Source of the DNA: Lacunisphaera sp.
Lineage (GTDB): Bacteria; Verrucomicrobiota; Verrucomicrobiia; Opitutales; Opitutaceae
Direction: 5' to 3'
DNA length: 64,000 bases
Assembly: GCA_029945445.1 (NCBI GenBank)
Contig: JAQSCO010000009.1
Location: forward strand, 219,150-283,149
The position numbers and the translations under genes are program-made. The notes below the pieces were generated by a model. That model saw only the letters and a program-made list of their open reading frames with translations. It was not told the origin of the DNA and searched no databases. Shown piece after piece: positions 34,696 to 42,592 of this stretch (its first letter is position 1; every line of letters starts with the position of its first letter).

Positions 34696-35178
34696 ATGAA
34701 ATCCTGCATTCGCCTGCAAGCCCTCGCGGCCTTGCTCCTCGGCTCGGTCGCACTGCACGCTGCGGACGCCCCGAAATACAGCCTCGCCAGCGACAATCAT
34801 ATTCTGGCGCAGAAGCTGGTGAACGAGATCCTGGCCGCGAACCCGGGCCTGGTCGCGGCCGGCATGCACTGTGTGCCGCCGGGCGGCGAAAAGCAGGCCA
34901 TCATTGCCTCCAGCCTCAACGTCATCGGCAAGCCGAGCGACCCGGAGGACATCCTGCACGGCAGCACGGTCATCGCGCCCAGCGCGAAGGCGCCGAAACT
35001 GGGCGTCATGCTGCCACTGCATGACCGGGCAGGGAAGGAGCTCGGATCCCTTGCGCTGCAGTTCAAGTATCAGGCTGGAGAGGACCAGGTGAAATATTTT
35101 GCCGAGGCCACCGCGATCCGCGATCATGTGGCGCTACAGATCCCGGCCCTGGTCGATCTTTTCGTTTCGGTGCCTTAA
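34696..35178 (+). CDS. Small secreted protein of unknown function (paralogue of 11668)
   Basis: 160 residues; signal peptide 1-22 (LLLGSVALHAA). CVPPGGEK, DPEDI and MPLHDRAGKELGSL align in order with the 173-residue protein at 11668. It sits inside the long PstS-like unit between two binding-protein genes, 10 bp after one and 11 bp before the next. No enzyme motif is seen. Confidence 0.75.
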   Translation: MKSCIRLQALAALLLGSVALHAADAPKYSLASDNHILAQKLVNEILAANPGLVAAGMHCVPPGGEKQAIIASSLNVIGKPSDPEDILHGSTVIAPSAKAPKLGVMLPLHDRAGKELGSLALQFKYQAGEDQVKYFAEATAIRDHVALQIPALVDLFVSVP

Positions 35179-35189
35179 AGCCTGTTCGC

Positions 35190-36278
35190 ATGATGAAAGT
35201 TTCCTCTCTCCTTGCCGCCTCGCTGGTCCTCGCAGTGGCGGCGCCCGCCGGCGAATTCGACCTCAGCGGTCTGCCGGCCTATCAGCCGCAGCAGCCGGTC
35301 TCGGGCGTCATCCGTAATTACGGGTTCGGCTTCGGCGGGCTCTTCAAGGTCTGGGAGGCGGGGTTTCAAAAATACCACCCTGGCGTCACGTTTGACGACA
35401 GGTTCCCGACAAGCGACGCAGCGTTCCCCGCGCTCGTGACCGGCGTGACCGACCTCGCGCCCGACGGCGGCGAGCCGGCGATCACTGAGCTGCTCTCATT
35501 TTACGAGGTCAATGGCTACCATGAGACCGAGGTCGTCGTCGCGTCCGGCACCTACGACGTCGAGGGCCGCTCGCCGGGCATCGTCGTCTACGTGCATCCC
35601 GACAATCCGCTCACCAAGCTCACGCTCCAGCAGCTCGACGGCATCTTTGGCGCCGAGCGCAACGGCGCGTTGCGCGGTTTCAAGTGGGACCTCAAGGCCG
35701 CGCGCGGCCGGGAGACGGACATCCGCACTTGGGGCCAGCTTGGACTGACCGGCGAGTGGGCGGACCAGCCGATCCAGACCTACGGCCACGCGCCTTCGGG
35801 CACGACGCGTTTCTTCCAGCTCCGCGTCCTGCACAACAGCGACAAGTGGAATCCCAACTACCGCGGCTACGTCGAGACCGGCAGCAAGATGATCGATGAC
35901 GACGACCAGGCGGAGCAGCGGGGCGGCGTCCAGCACATGCTCCGCGACGAGCTCATGAAAAACAAATACGGCATCGCGTGGACGATCGTGCCGCAGGCCG
36001 CCAAGGTGCCCGGATTAAAGCCCCTTGCGCTGGCCACGGAGGAGGGCGGGCCGTATGTCGCGCCGAGCAAGGCGAACTTTCAAAACCGAACCTACCCACT
36101 GGTACGCAACCTGTATTTCTACCTGAACCGCAAACCCGGCACGCCCGTTGAGCCGCGGTTGAAAGAGTTCCTGCGCTACATCCTGAGCCGGGAAGGGCAA
36201 GAGGCCATTGTCGCCAACGGCAGCTACCTGCCATTGCCGACGGACACCGCCGCCGCCCAGCGCACCCGCCTGGACTGA
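35190..36278 (+). CDS. PstS-like periplasmic substrate-binding protein 14
   Basis: 362 residues; signal peptide 1-20. Segments: FDLSGLPAYQPQ, VIRNYGFGFGGLF, loop PTSDAAFPAL, LAPDGGEPA (no arginine), TWGQLGLTGEWAD, YPLVRNLYFYL and EFLRYILSREGQE. A polar insertion (SKMIDDDDQAEQRGG, near residue 230) is unique in the set. Last gene of unit E, followed by an inverted repeat and promoter F. Confidence 0.87.
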   Translation: MMKVSSLLAASLVLAVAAPAGEFDLSGLPAYQPQQPVSGVIRNYGFGFGGLFKVWEAGFQKYHPGVTFDDRFPTSDAAFPALVTGVTDLAPDGGEPAITELLSFYEVNGYHETEVVVASGTYDVEGRSPGIVVYVHPDNPLTKLTLQQLDGIFGAERNGALRGFKWDLKAARGRETDIRTWGQLGLTGEWADQPIQTYGHAPSGTTRFFQLRVLHNSDKWNPNYRGYVETGSKMIDDDDQAEQRGGVQHMLRDELMKNKYGIAWTIVPQAAKVPGLKPLALATEEGGPYVAPSKANFQNRTYPLVRNLYFYLNRKPGTPVEPRLKEFLRYILSREGQEAIVANGSYLPLPTDTAAAQRTRLD

Positions 36279-36306
36279 CGGGCACCGTTGCGACCCCGCT
36301 AGCCGC

Positions 36307-36359
36307 CCGGTGTTTGCCCCGGGAATTCCTTTCTCAGGCCGGATTCTCGGGCAAACCGG
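36307..36359 (+). terminator. Imperfect inverted repeat at the end of the long PstS-like unit
   Basis: CCGGTGTTTGCCCCGGGAA (36307-36325) is largely complementary to TTCTCGGGCAAACCGG (36344-36359), with two small bulges. No T run follows. Its position 29 bp after the last gene and just before promoter F suggests a terminator or boundary hairpin. Confidence 0.4.
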
Positions 36360-36377
36360 CCCGAGGCTGAACGAAAA

Positions 36378-36420
36378 TTCAGCCGGGGTTCAGACGGGAT
36401 TTAGCTAGTTTCGGCATAGT
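36378..36420 (+). promoter_or_regulatory. Pho-box-like promoter F
   Basis: TTCAG (36378), TTCAG (36389) and TTTAG (36400), then ten bases and CATAGT (36415-36420). One of the cleanest copies. Drives the PepSY gene at 36432, only 11 bp downstream of the -10-like hexamer. Confidence 0.82.
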
Positions 36421-36431
36421 TCCCGCACCCC

Positions 36432-37580
36432 ATGAGCATGTCTGTGCGCAAAGTCCTTCTTCCGCTCCATCTATGGGCCGGCCTGACGCTCGGCCTGATC
36501 CTGGTGGTTATGTCCGTGACCGGCGCGCTGCTCGTCTGGCGCAAGCCGGTCGAGACGCGCCTCAACCAGGACAAATTCGTGGTCGCACCCGGCGGCGCGC
36601 GCCTCGCGCCCGACGACCTCGTGGCCCGCGCCCGCGTGGCGCACCCGGGCGCGGAACTGGAAAGCATTCGTTACTACGGCGACCCGACGGCGCCCTTCCT
36701 GGCGTATTACACCGACAAGGAATTCGTCCACCTCAACCCCTACACCGGCCAGGTGCTCGGCATCCGCAAGCGCTACGGCGAGGGCCTGGGCTGGATCGAG
36801 GGCCTGCACAAGTTTCTCCAGATCGAGCCTTCCATCGGGGAGAACATCACCGGCTACACGGCGCTGACTTTCGGCTTCATCATCCTTTCGGGCATCGTGC
36901 TGTGGTGGCCGGCGACGCGCAAGGCGCTGAAGGCCGGCCTGACACTGAACCGGAAGCTCAAGGGCCGTCCCTGGAACCTCAGCCTGCATAAGGCGCTCGG
37001 CGCCTACGCGGCGGTGATCCTGCTCGTGAGCGTCTCGACCGGCGTGCCCATCTCGCTCGACTGGGCCAAGGACGCACTCTACCCGCTGACCGGCTCGACC
37101 AAAATTCTGCCGCCCACGCCGGTCACTATCACCGCGCCCATGGCCTTCAGCGGCTTTGATGCCGCCGCCCGCAGCGTCATTGGGGTTTTTCCCAACGCGG
37201 TGGAGACCTACATTCCGCTGCCGAAGCGGGGAATCGTCGCCGCCTACGTCATCGAGGCCAGTGCGGCGCACCCGAATTCCCGTTCCTACGTTTGGCTCGA
37301 GCCGGCCACTGCGCTGGTTATCCAAGCCCGGCCCTATGCCCAGGCCGCCGCGGGCCTCCGGCTCTATTACTGGATGATGTCACTACACACCGGCGTAATG
37401 GGCGGGACGGCTTGGCGGATTATTCTGCTGCTCGGCGCCCTGTCGGTCCCTGTCCTCGCCTACACCGGCACCGCCAGCTACCTCCGCCGGAAATACGGCA
37501 AGACCGTCCCGCAGCCGGCCACGGCGCGTGCCGCGAGTGCGCCGGTCCCGCTCGCGCAACTAGAGAAAGCCTCCGATTAA
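36432..37580 (+). CDS. PepSY-associated transmembrane protein
   Basis: 382 residues with about four membrane helices: one near 13-36 (LHLWAGLTLGLILVVMSVTG), one near 145-162, one near 190-208 (LGAYAAVILLVSVSTG) and one near 320-340. It contains the family's periplasmic PepSY segments and conserved helix-end histidines (LHLWAG, GLHKFL, SLHKALG, SLHTG) that could coordinate haem. Relatives often accompany TonB receptors for ferric chelates and are proposed reductases. Here it lies under promoter F, linking it to the PstS-like island. A second ATG two codons in is an equally good start. Confidence 0.88.
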   Translation: MSMSVRKVLLPLHLWAGLTLGLILVVMSVTGALLVWRKPVETRLNQDKFVVAPGGARLAPDDLVARARVAHPGAELESIRYYGDPTAPFLAYYTDKEFVHLNPYTGQVLGIRKRYGEGLGWIEGLHKFLQIEPSIGENITGYTALTFGFIILSGIVLWWPATRKALKAGLTLNRKLKGRPWNLSLHKALGAYAAVILLVSVSTGVPISLDWAKDALYPLTGSTKILPPTPVTITAPMAFSGFDAAARSVIGVFPNAVETYIPLPKRGIVAAYVIEASAAHPNSRSYVWLEPATALVIQARPYAQAAAGLRLYYWMMSLHTGVMGGTAWRIILLLGALSVPVLAYTGTASYLRRKYGKTVPQPATARAASAPVPLAQLEKASD

Positions 37581-37652
37581 GCCAATCCTGTCGCTCGAAC
37601 TGAAGCCCCTCGATTTAGCCCCCTTCGCGGCATGCCGCCAACCGCCATTCCC

Positions 37653-39038
37653 ATGAACCCCACTGAATCCAACTCTGTCGTGGCGCCCGCCCCGGTCGTC
37701 AAGCCTTCCAAGAATTTCTGGCCGGAGGGTTGGTGGAAACTCATGGAGATGCGCGTGGGCGTCCTGCCCGTGCCGGTGGTCATCATCCTCGGGGCCCTGC
37801 TCACCACGTTCGTGGTGACCGGAAAATTTCCCGCCTCGGGCAAGACGCCGCAGGATGTCTGCACGATGCTCGCCGTCCTTGCGGTCGGCGGCTTCGTGTG
37901 CGCCGAAATCGGCAAGCGCATTCCCCTCGTCAAGGACATCGGTGGCGCCGCGATCTTCGCGACCTTCATCCCATCCTACCTGGCGTTCCACGAATACGTG
38001 CCGAAGGTCATCGTGCAGACGGTCACGGACTTCACGAAGGCGACCAACTTTCTCTACCTTTTCATCGCCTGCATCATCGTCGGTTCGATCCTGAGCATGG
38101 ACCGCGCGGTGCTGATCAAGGGCTTCATCAAGATCTTCATCCCGCTCGCTGCCGGCTCCATCGCCGCGGCGCTCGTCGGCACCGGCGTGGGCACGCTGCT
38201 CGGGCTCGGCGCGAAGAACACCTTCTTCTACATCATTGTCCCCATCATGGGCGGCGGCGTGGGCGAGGGCGCCATCCCGCTCTCCGTCGGCTACGCGGAC
38301 ATCCTGCACCTGAAGCAGGGCGACGAGTTTGCGCGCGTGCTGCCGCCGGTGATGTTCGGCAGCCTCACGGCGATCCTGCTCGCGGGCACGCTCAACTTTG
38401 TCGGCAAGAAATTCCCGCACCTCACCGGCGAGGGCCGGCTCCAGCCGGGCGAGCACGACGAACTCCATCCGCAGCAGGAGGAGATCACCGGCCACATGGA
38501 CGTCAGCCACATCGCCGCCGGCGCGAGCGTCGCCATCACGCTTTACCTGCTCGGCGTCGCCGCTAACACGCTGCCGCCGGAGAGCTTCCGCCTGCCCGCG
38601 CCCGTGGTGATGCTCTTCCTCGCGGTCGCGGTGAAGCTCGCGCACGGCGTGCCGCCGCAGCTCCAGCAGGGCGCGGGCGTCGTCTACAAGTTCTTCCGCA
38701 CCGCCGTGACCTACCCGCTGCTCTTCGCCATCGGCGTCGCGCTGACGCCGTGGGACAAGCTCATGGAGGCGCTGCATCCCGCCAACCTCGTGACGATCGT
38801 CGCGACCGTGGCGACCCTGATGACGACCGGCTTCTTCGTCGGCCGCTGGATCAAGCTCTACCCGATCGAGGCCGCCATCGTGAACGCCTGCCACTCCGGC
38901 CAGGGCGGCACGGGCGACGTCGCGATCCTCACCGCTGCGAACCGCATGCAGATGATGCCGTTCGCGCAGATCGCCACCCGCATCGGCGGCGCGATCACCG
39001 TCACGCTGGCGCTCATCACGCTGCGCGCGCTCAACTGA
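37653..39038 (+). CDS. 2-hydroxycarboxylate transporter family symporter (CitS/MaeN/CimH type)
   Basis: 461 residues, about eleven membrane helices. Both family re-entrant-loop signatures are present: GGGVGEGAIPLS and SGQGGTGDVAIL. Members take up citrate, malate or related hydroxycarboxylates with Na+ or H+. It follows the PepSY gene by 72 bp and may share promoter F. The ATG at 37653 is preferred over one at 37632. Its 3' end overlaps the convergent kinase gene by 8 bp. Substrate not determinable; citrate would fit a metal- or phosphate-solubilising theme. Confidence 0.92.
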   Translation: MNPTESNSVVAPAPVVKPSKNFWPEGWWKLMEMRVGVLPVPVVIILGALLTTFVVTGKFPASGKTPQDVCTMLAVLAVGGFVCAEIGKRIPLVKDIGGAAIFATFIPSYLAFHEYVPKVIVQTVTDFTKATNFLYLFIACIIVGSILSMDRAVLIKGFIKIFIPLAAGSIAAALVGTGVGTLLGLGAKNTFFYIIVPIMGGGVGEGAIPLSVGYADILHLKQGDEFARVLPPVMFGSLTAILLAGTLNFVGKKFPHLTGEGRLQPGEHDELHPQQEEITGHMDVSHIAAGASVAITLYLLGVAANTLPPESFRLPAPVVMLFLAVAVKLAHGVPPQLQQGAGVVYKFFRTAVTYPLLFAIGVALTPWDKLMEALHPANLVTIVATVATLMTTGFFVGRWIKLYPIEAAIVNACHSGQGGTGDVAILTAANRMQMMPFAQIATRIGGAITVTLALITLRALN

Positions 39039-40500
39039 GCCGAGCCGGGGTGGAGTCCGCGGCGAGGCCGGCCGGGGCCAGCGGGAGCTCGAAAATTATC
39101 CGCAACCCCTGGCCGACGGGGGCGGCCTCTGCCCAGATGCGCCCGTGATGCAGCGTGATGATGCTGCGGCAGATGGCTAGGCCGAGGCCGTTGCCCTTGT
39201 GGTCTTCAGCCGGGCTGGCCAGGCGGACATAGCGCTCAAAAATCCGCTCGTGCTGCTCGGCGGGCACCCCAGGACCCTCGTCCTCCACGGCCACGCGCCA
39301 GGTGGTCGGCGTGAACTGCGAGGTGATGATCACGCGTTTGCCCGGGGGCGTGTAGTTTAGGGCGTTGCTCAGGAGATTCAGCAGCACGTTACGCAGCCAG
39401 CGCGCATTGAACTCGACCACCCCTTGGCCGCTCTGGACGTCCTCCAGCTTTATCCCGCGGCTGTCGGCCAGCACCCGGGCATCCTGGAAGAATCCTTCCA
39501 TATAGACGCGAGGGTCCTGCGGCTTGAGCGCCAGGTTGACGGCCTCGGCCTCGGCGCGGGAGACAAAGAGCAGTTCATCGATGAACTTGTTGAGCCGGGT
39601 AATCTCCTCGACGACGACATGGAGCGAGTCCTCCTGCGTCGGGCTCAGACCGCCTTCGATCAGGAGCTTTTCCGTCTGCAGGCGCATGAGCGACAGGGGG
39701 GTCTTCAACTCATGCGAGGCCTCGGCGGCAAACCGGCGCGTCTGCTCGAATGATTTCTCCAGCCGGCCGAACATCTGGTTGAGCAGCCGCGCGAGGTCGG
39801 AGACCTCGTCATCGACCGAGGAGATGGGAATGCGCTCGCTGAGATTGTCGGAGCCGATGTGCGCAGCGGTCGCCTGGATCTGGCGCAGCGGCCGGAGCAG
39901 GATATGGCTGAGGAAGAAGCCGATCACGCTGCTGGCGATGATCATCAGGACCACCATCCCGTAGAACACCTCCTCATAGGCCTCGACCATGCTGCGCACC
40001 TGCTCCTTGGAGACGGCCACCCGGAAGGTCAGTTCGCCCAGGTTGAACTCCCCGATGCGCATCTCCCCCAGGTCGCCCACGAGGGCATTGTAATTTCGCC
40101 GGGCCGGCGCCTCGGGGGCCGTGATGGCGATCTTGAAGAAACCGAACACCCGGTCGATCAGGACCGAGAGGAAATGCCGCTGCATGGGGGTGTCGGGGAT
40201 GACGCGCTCGGCCAGGTTGCGTGACCGGTAGGTCGCCCGGCCATCCGGCTGGTGAATGTCGATGAAGTAGCGGACCGAGGCGTTGGCCCGCAGCCGGGCG
40301 CCGATCTCCTCGGGCGGCAGCGGGCCGGTCTCCGACGTGAGCCGCCGCTTGAGGGATTCGAATTCCGCCGCGATGCCCGTGTCGAGCGAATGGACCATGT
40401 GCTGCTCGACCAGGTAGCGCCCGACCCGGAAGAAGCAGCTCAGGGTCAGCACCGACGCCAGGGCATACCAGAAGGCGATCCGGAAGCCGATCGACCTCAT
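39031..40500 (-). CDS. Sensor histidine kinase (two-component, CusS-like layout)
   Basis: 489 residues. TM1 near 7-26, a periplasmic domain of about 150 residues, TM2 near 178-200, HAMP, then HisKA with His263 (ASHELKTPLS) and HATPase_c with N box NVLLNLLSNALNYTP, G1 VEDEGPGVP and G2 GNGLGLAI. Start overlaps the response-regulator stop (ATGA), so the two are co-translated. The layout matches metal- or envelope-sensing kinases more than classical PhoR, which has a PAS domain and no large periplasmic loop. Being inside the island, it is a candidate local regulator. Confidence 0.93.
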   Translation of the reverse strand: MRSIGFRIAFWYALASVLTLSCFFRVGRYLVEQHMVHSLDTGIAAEFESLKRRLTSETGPLPPEEIGARLRANASVRYFIDIHQPDGRATYRSRNLAERVIPDTPMQRHFLSVLIDRVFGFFKIAITAPEAPARRNYNALVGDLGEMRIGEFNLGELTFRVAVSKEQVRSMVEAYEEVFYGMVVLMIIASSVIGFFLSHILLRPLRQIQATAAHIGSDNLSERIPISSVDDEVSDLARLLNQMFGRLEKSFEQTRRFAAEASHELKTPLSLMRLQTEKLLIEGGLSPTQEDSLHVVVEEITRLNKFIDELLFVSRAEAEAVNLALKPQDPRVYMEGFFQDARVLADSRGIKLEDVQSGQGVVEFNARWLRNVLLNLLSNALNYTPPGKRVIITSQFTPTTWRVAVEDEGPGVPAEQHERIFERYVRLASPAEDHKGNGLGLAICRSIITLHHGRIWAEAAPVGQGLRIIFELPLAPAGLAADSTPARLS

Positions 40501-41165
40501 GGCATCATCTGGTAACCGACGCCGCGAATGGTCTTGAAGAGCGGCTTGGCGGGATCGAGTTCGAACTTGCCGCGCAGCTTGCTCATGTAGACGTCGAGCA
40601 GGTTGGTATCGATGTCGTAGTGGGACTCCCAGATCTTCTCGCAGATGAGCGTGCGGGGCAAAATGCGGCCGGCGTTCTGGAGAAAGACCTCGAGCAGGGC
40701 GAACTCCCGGCTGGTCAGCTCGATGGCCTGGCCGCCGGCGGTGACGGTGCGGGCGAGCAGGTCCATGCGGATGGCGCGGTGGGAGAGCACGGTCTCCTTG
40801 GCGCCGCTTTGGCGGCGGAGCAGCGAGCGGACGCGGGCGAGGAGTTCCTCGAGGGAGAAGGGCTTGGCCAGGTAGTCGTCCGCCCCGACGTCGAGGCCCT
40901 TGATGCGGTCCTCGACGGCGTCGCGCGCGCTGAGGATGAGCACGGGTTCGTTGAAGCCGCTGCGGCGCCACTCGCGCAGGAGGTCGAGGCCGTCGCCGTC
41001 GGGCAGGCCGAGGTCAAGGATGATGGCGTCGTAGCCGGTCTCGCAGAGCGCGTCGCGGGCTTCCTTGCAACTGGGCACCCAGGTGGCGGTGTAGCTCTGC
41101 TCGGTCAGGCCCTTCTTGATGAATTGGCCGAGCCGGCGCTCGTCTTCCACGATCAGGATTTTCAC
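40497..41165 (-). CDS. OmpR-family response regulator
   Basis: 222 residues from the GTG at 41165, which gives the canonical MKILIVEDE start. Receiver: acidic Glu7/Asp8, phospho-acceptor Asp51, Ser79 and Lys101. A winged-helix DNA-binding domain follows (LTSREFALLEVFL, GYQMMP end). It is co-transcribed with the kinase. OmpR/PhoB-type regulators bind 11-bp direct repeats, so it could in principle read the Pho-like boxes, though a PhoB elsewhere in the genome is equally possible. The gene is divergent from 41316, sharing a 150-bp intergenic region. Confidence 0.92.
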   Translation of the reverse strand: MKILIVEDERRLGQFIKKGLTEQSYTATWVPSCKEARDALCETGYDAIILDLGLPDGDGLDLLREWRRSGFNEPVLILSARDAVEDRIKGLDVGADDYLAKPFSLEELLARVRSLLRRQSGAKETVLSHRAIRMDLLARTVTAGGQAIELTSREFALLEVFLQNAGRILPRTLICEKIWESHYDIDTNLLDVYMSKLRGKFELDPAKPLFKTIRGVGYQMMP

Positions 41166-41246
41166 GGTGGGGCAGGGGTTGTTGACTGACGCCCAACTCA
41201 AGCGCGCCCCGGCGAGCCGCGCGAGGGCAAACTCGCTTAAAATAAA

Positions 41247-41289
41247 TTTAACCGCCCTTCATCTTGGCTTCAGCTTGCGCGCCTATTCT
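41247..41289 (+). promoter_or_regulatory. Pho-box-like promoter G
   Basis: TTTAA (41247), TTCAT (41258) and TTCAG (41269), then ten bases and TATTCT (41284-41289). It faces the gene at 41316; the response regulator gene runs the other way. Confidence 0.78.
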
Positions 41290-41315
41290 GGATTCTCCTT
41301 TCCGGTTTTCCCTCG

Positions 41316-42092
41316 ATGTCCACGCGATCCCTGCCATTTCTCCGTCCCCTCCTTCTCTTGCTCGGCCTCGCGGTGGCGATATCCAGCGCGCCGGTCCTTC
41401 TCGCCGAGGGCAGCCCGCCGCTCATCACCGACGACCCGGGTACGCCGGGCGACGGGCATTGGGAGATCAACGTCGGCGTCAGCACGGAAAGGCGGCCCGG
41501 CGCGCGGAACTCCGAGCTGCCCCTGCTCGACATCAATTACGGCATTGGCGACCGGCTGCAGCTCAAGTATGAGGTGCCTTACCTGCGCGTCAGTGAGGTC
41601 GGCTCCCCGGCCGAGTCCGGCCTCGGTAATTCAGAGTTGGGCGTGAAATGGCGCTTCTACGATGCGGGGGAGAAGGGTTTCTCGGTGTCGGTCTATCCCC
41701 AGCTGGAATTCAACAACCCCGGCTCCACCTCAGACGACAAGGGCCTCGTCGAGCACGGCTCCGTGTTCAAGCTGCCCTTCCAATTCGAGCGGGAGGTCGG
41801 CGAACTCACCCTGATCGGTCAGGTCGGCCGCGAATTCCGCTCCGACGGGGATGCCTGGTTCTACGGCCTCTCGGTTAGCCACCGCTTCCATGAAAAAGTG
41901 GAGGTCGCCGTCGAACTCGCCGGCGGCGCCAACGCGGGGCTGCATCGCTCCCAACTGACGGCGAACCTGGGCGTCGTGATCGACCTGGACGAGCGCACCT
42001 CCTTCATGTTCTCGGTGGGCCGGGAACTCCACAACCACGACGAGCCGCGCGCGACCTTTGTCGGCTACCTCGGCCTGCAGTGGCGCCTCTGA
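41316..42092 (+). CDS. Secreted beta-rich outer-membrane-type protein
   Basis: 258 residues with a signal peptide (about 1-30, ending PVLLAEG). The mature part starts with PLITDDPGTPGDGHWEINVG and consists of alternating amphipathic strands (LQLKYEVPYL, VEVAVELAGGA, VGYLGLQWRL), typical of outer-membrane barrels related to the phenol-degradation MetA/transporter-like family. It may be a channel in the outer membrane. It is Pho-box controlled, together with the thioesterase gene that follows. Confidence 0.78.
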   Translation: MSTRSLPFLRPLLLLLGLAVAISSAPVLLAEGSPPLITDDPGTPGDGHWEINVGVSTERRPGARNSELPLLDINYGIGDRLQLKYEVPYLRVSEVGSPAESGLGNSELGVKWRFYDAGEKGFSVSVYPQLEFNNPGSTSDDKGLVEHGSVFKLPFQFEREVGELTLIGQVGREFRSDGDAWFYGLSVSHRFHEKVEVAVELAGGANAGLHRSQLTANLGVVIDLDERTSFMFSVGRELHNHDEPRATFVGYLGLQWRL

Positions 42093-42105
42093 CCCATTTC
42101 GTTTC

Positions 42106-42585
42106 ATGGCCCGCGACAACACCCGGGAGATCACGCTCCGCTTCCTCGCCGAGCCGGGCGACGTGAATTTCGGCGGCAAGGTCCACGGCGGCGCCGTCAT
42201 GAAGTGGATCGACCAGGCGGGCTACGCCTGCGCCGTCAGTTGGAGCGGCCACTACTGCGTCACAGTCTACGTCGGCGGCATCCGTTTCCTGCATCCCATC
42301 CTGATCGGCCACCTGGTCGAGGTGACGGCGAAGGTCATCCACACCGGCCGCACCAGCATGCATATCGCGCTGCAGGTGCGGGCCGGCGATCCGCGCGGCG
42401 GGGAGCTGACCGAGACTACGCATTGCACGATGGTTTTTGTCGCGGTGAGCTCCACCGGCGCGTCAGTGCCGGTGCATCGCTGGGTGCCGGTGACGGCCGA
42501 GGACAAGGCGCTGGAGCACCAGGCGCTCAAGCAAATGGAGCTCCGGCAGGGGATGGAAGCGTCGCTGGTCGCGCCGCCGGGCTGA
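42106..42585 (+). CDS. Acyl-CoA thioesterase, hotdog fold (YciA-like)
   Basis: 159 residues. The hotdog-helix motif is visible as NFGGKVHGGAVMKWIDQAGY with the catalytic aspartate, followed by FLHPILIGHLVEV and a C-terminal TMVFVAVS strand. Such enzymes hydrolyse acyl-CoAs in the cytoplasm. It starts 13 bp after the preceding gene and converges on the minus-strand unit below. It has no evident link to the surrounding uptake genes. Confidence 0.88.
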   Translation: MARDNTREITLRFLAEPGDVNFGGKVHGGAVMKWIDQAGYACAVSWSGHYCVTVYVGGIRFLHPILIGHLVEVTAKVIHTGRTSMHIALQVRAGDPRGGELTETTHCTMVFVAVSSTGASVPVHRWVPVTAEDKALEHQALKQMELRQGMEASLVAPPG

Positions 42586-42592
42586 GCAAGGC

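Noticed and set aside
37581..37652. Possible separate Pho-like box before the 2-hydroxycarboxylate symporter
   Set aside because: CTGAA and TTTAG are present but not at 11-bp spacing; the gene is more likely read from promoter F.
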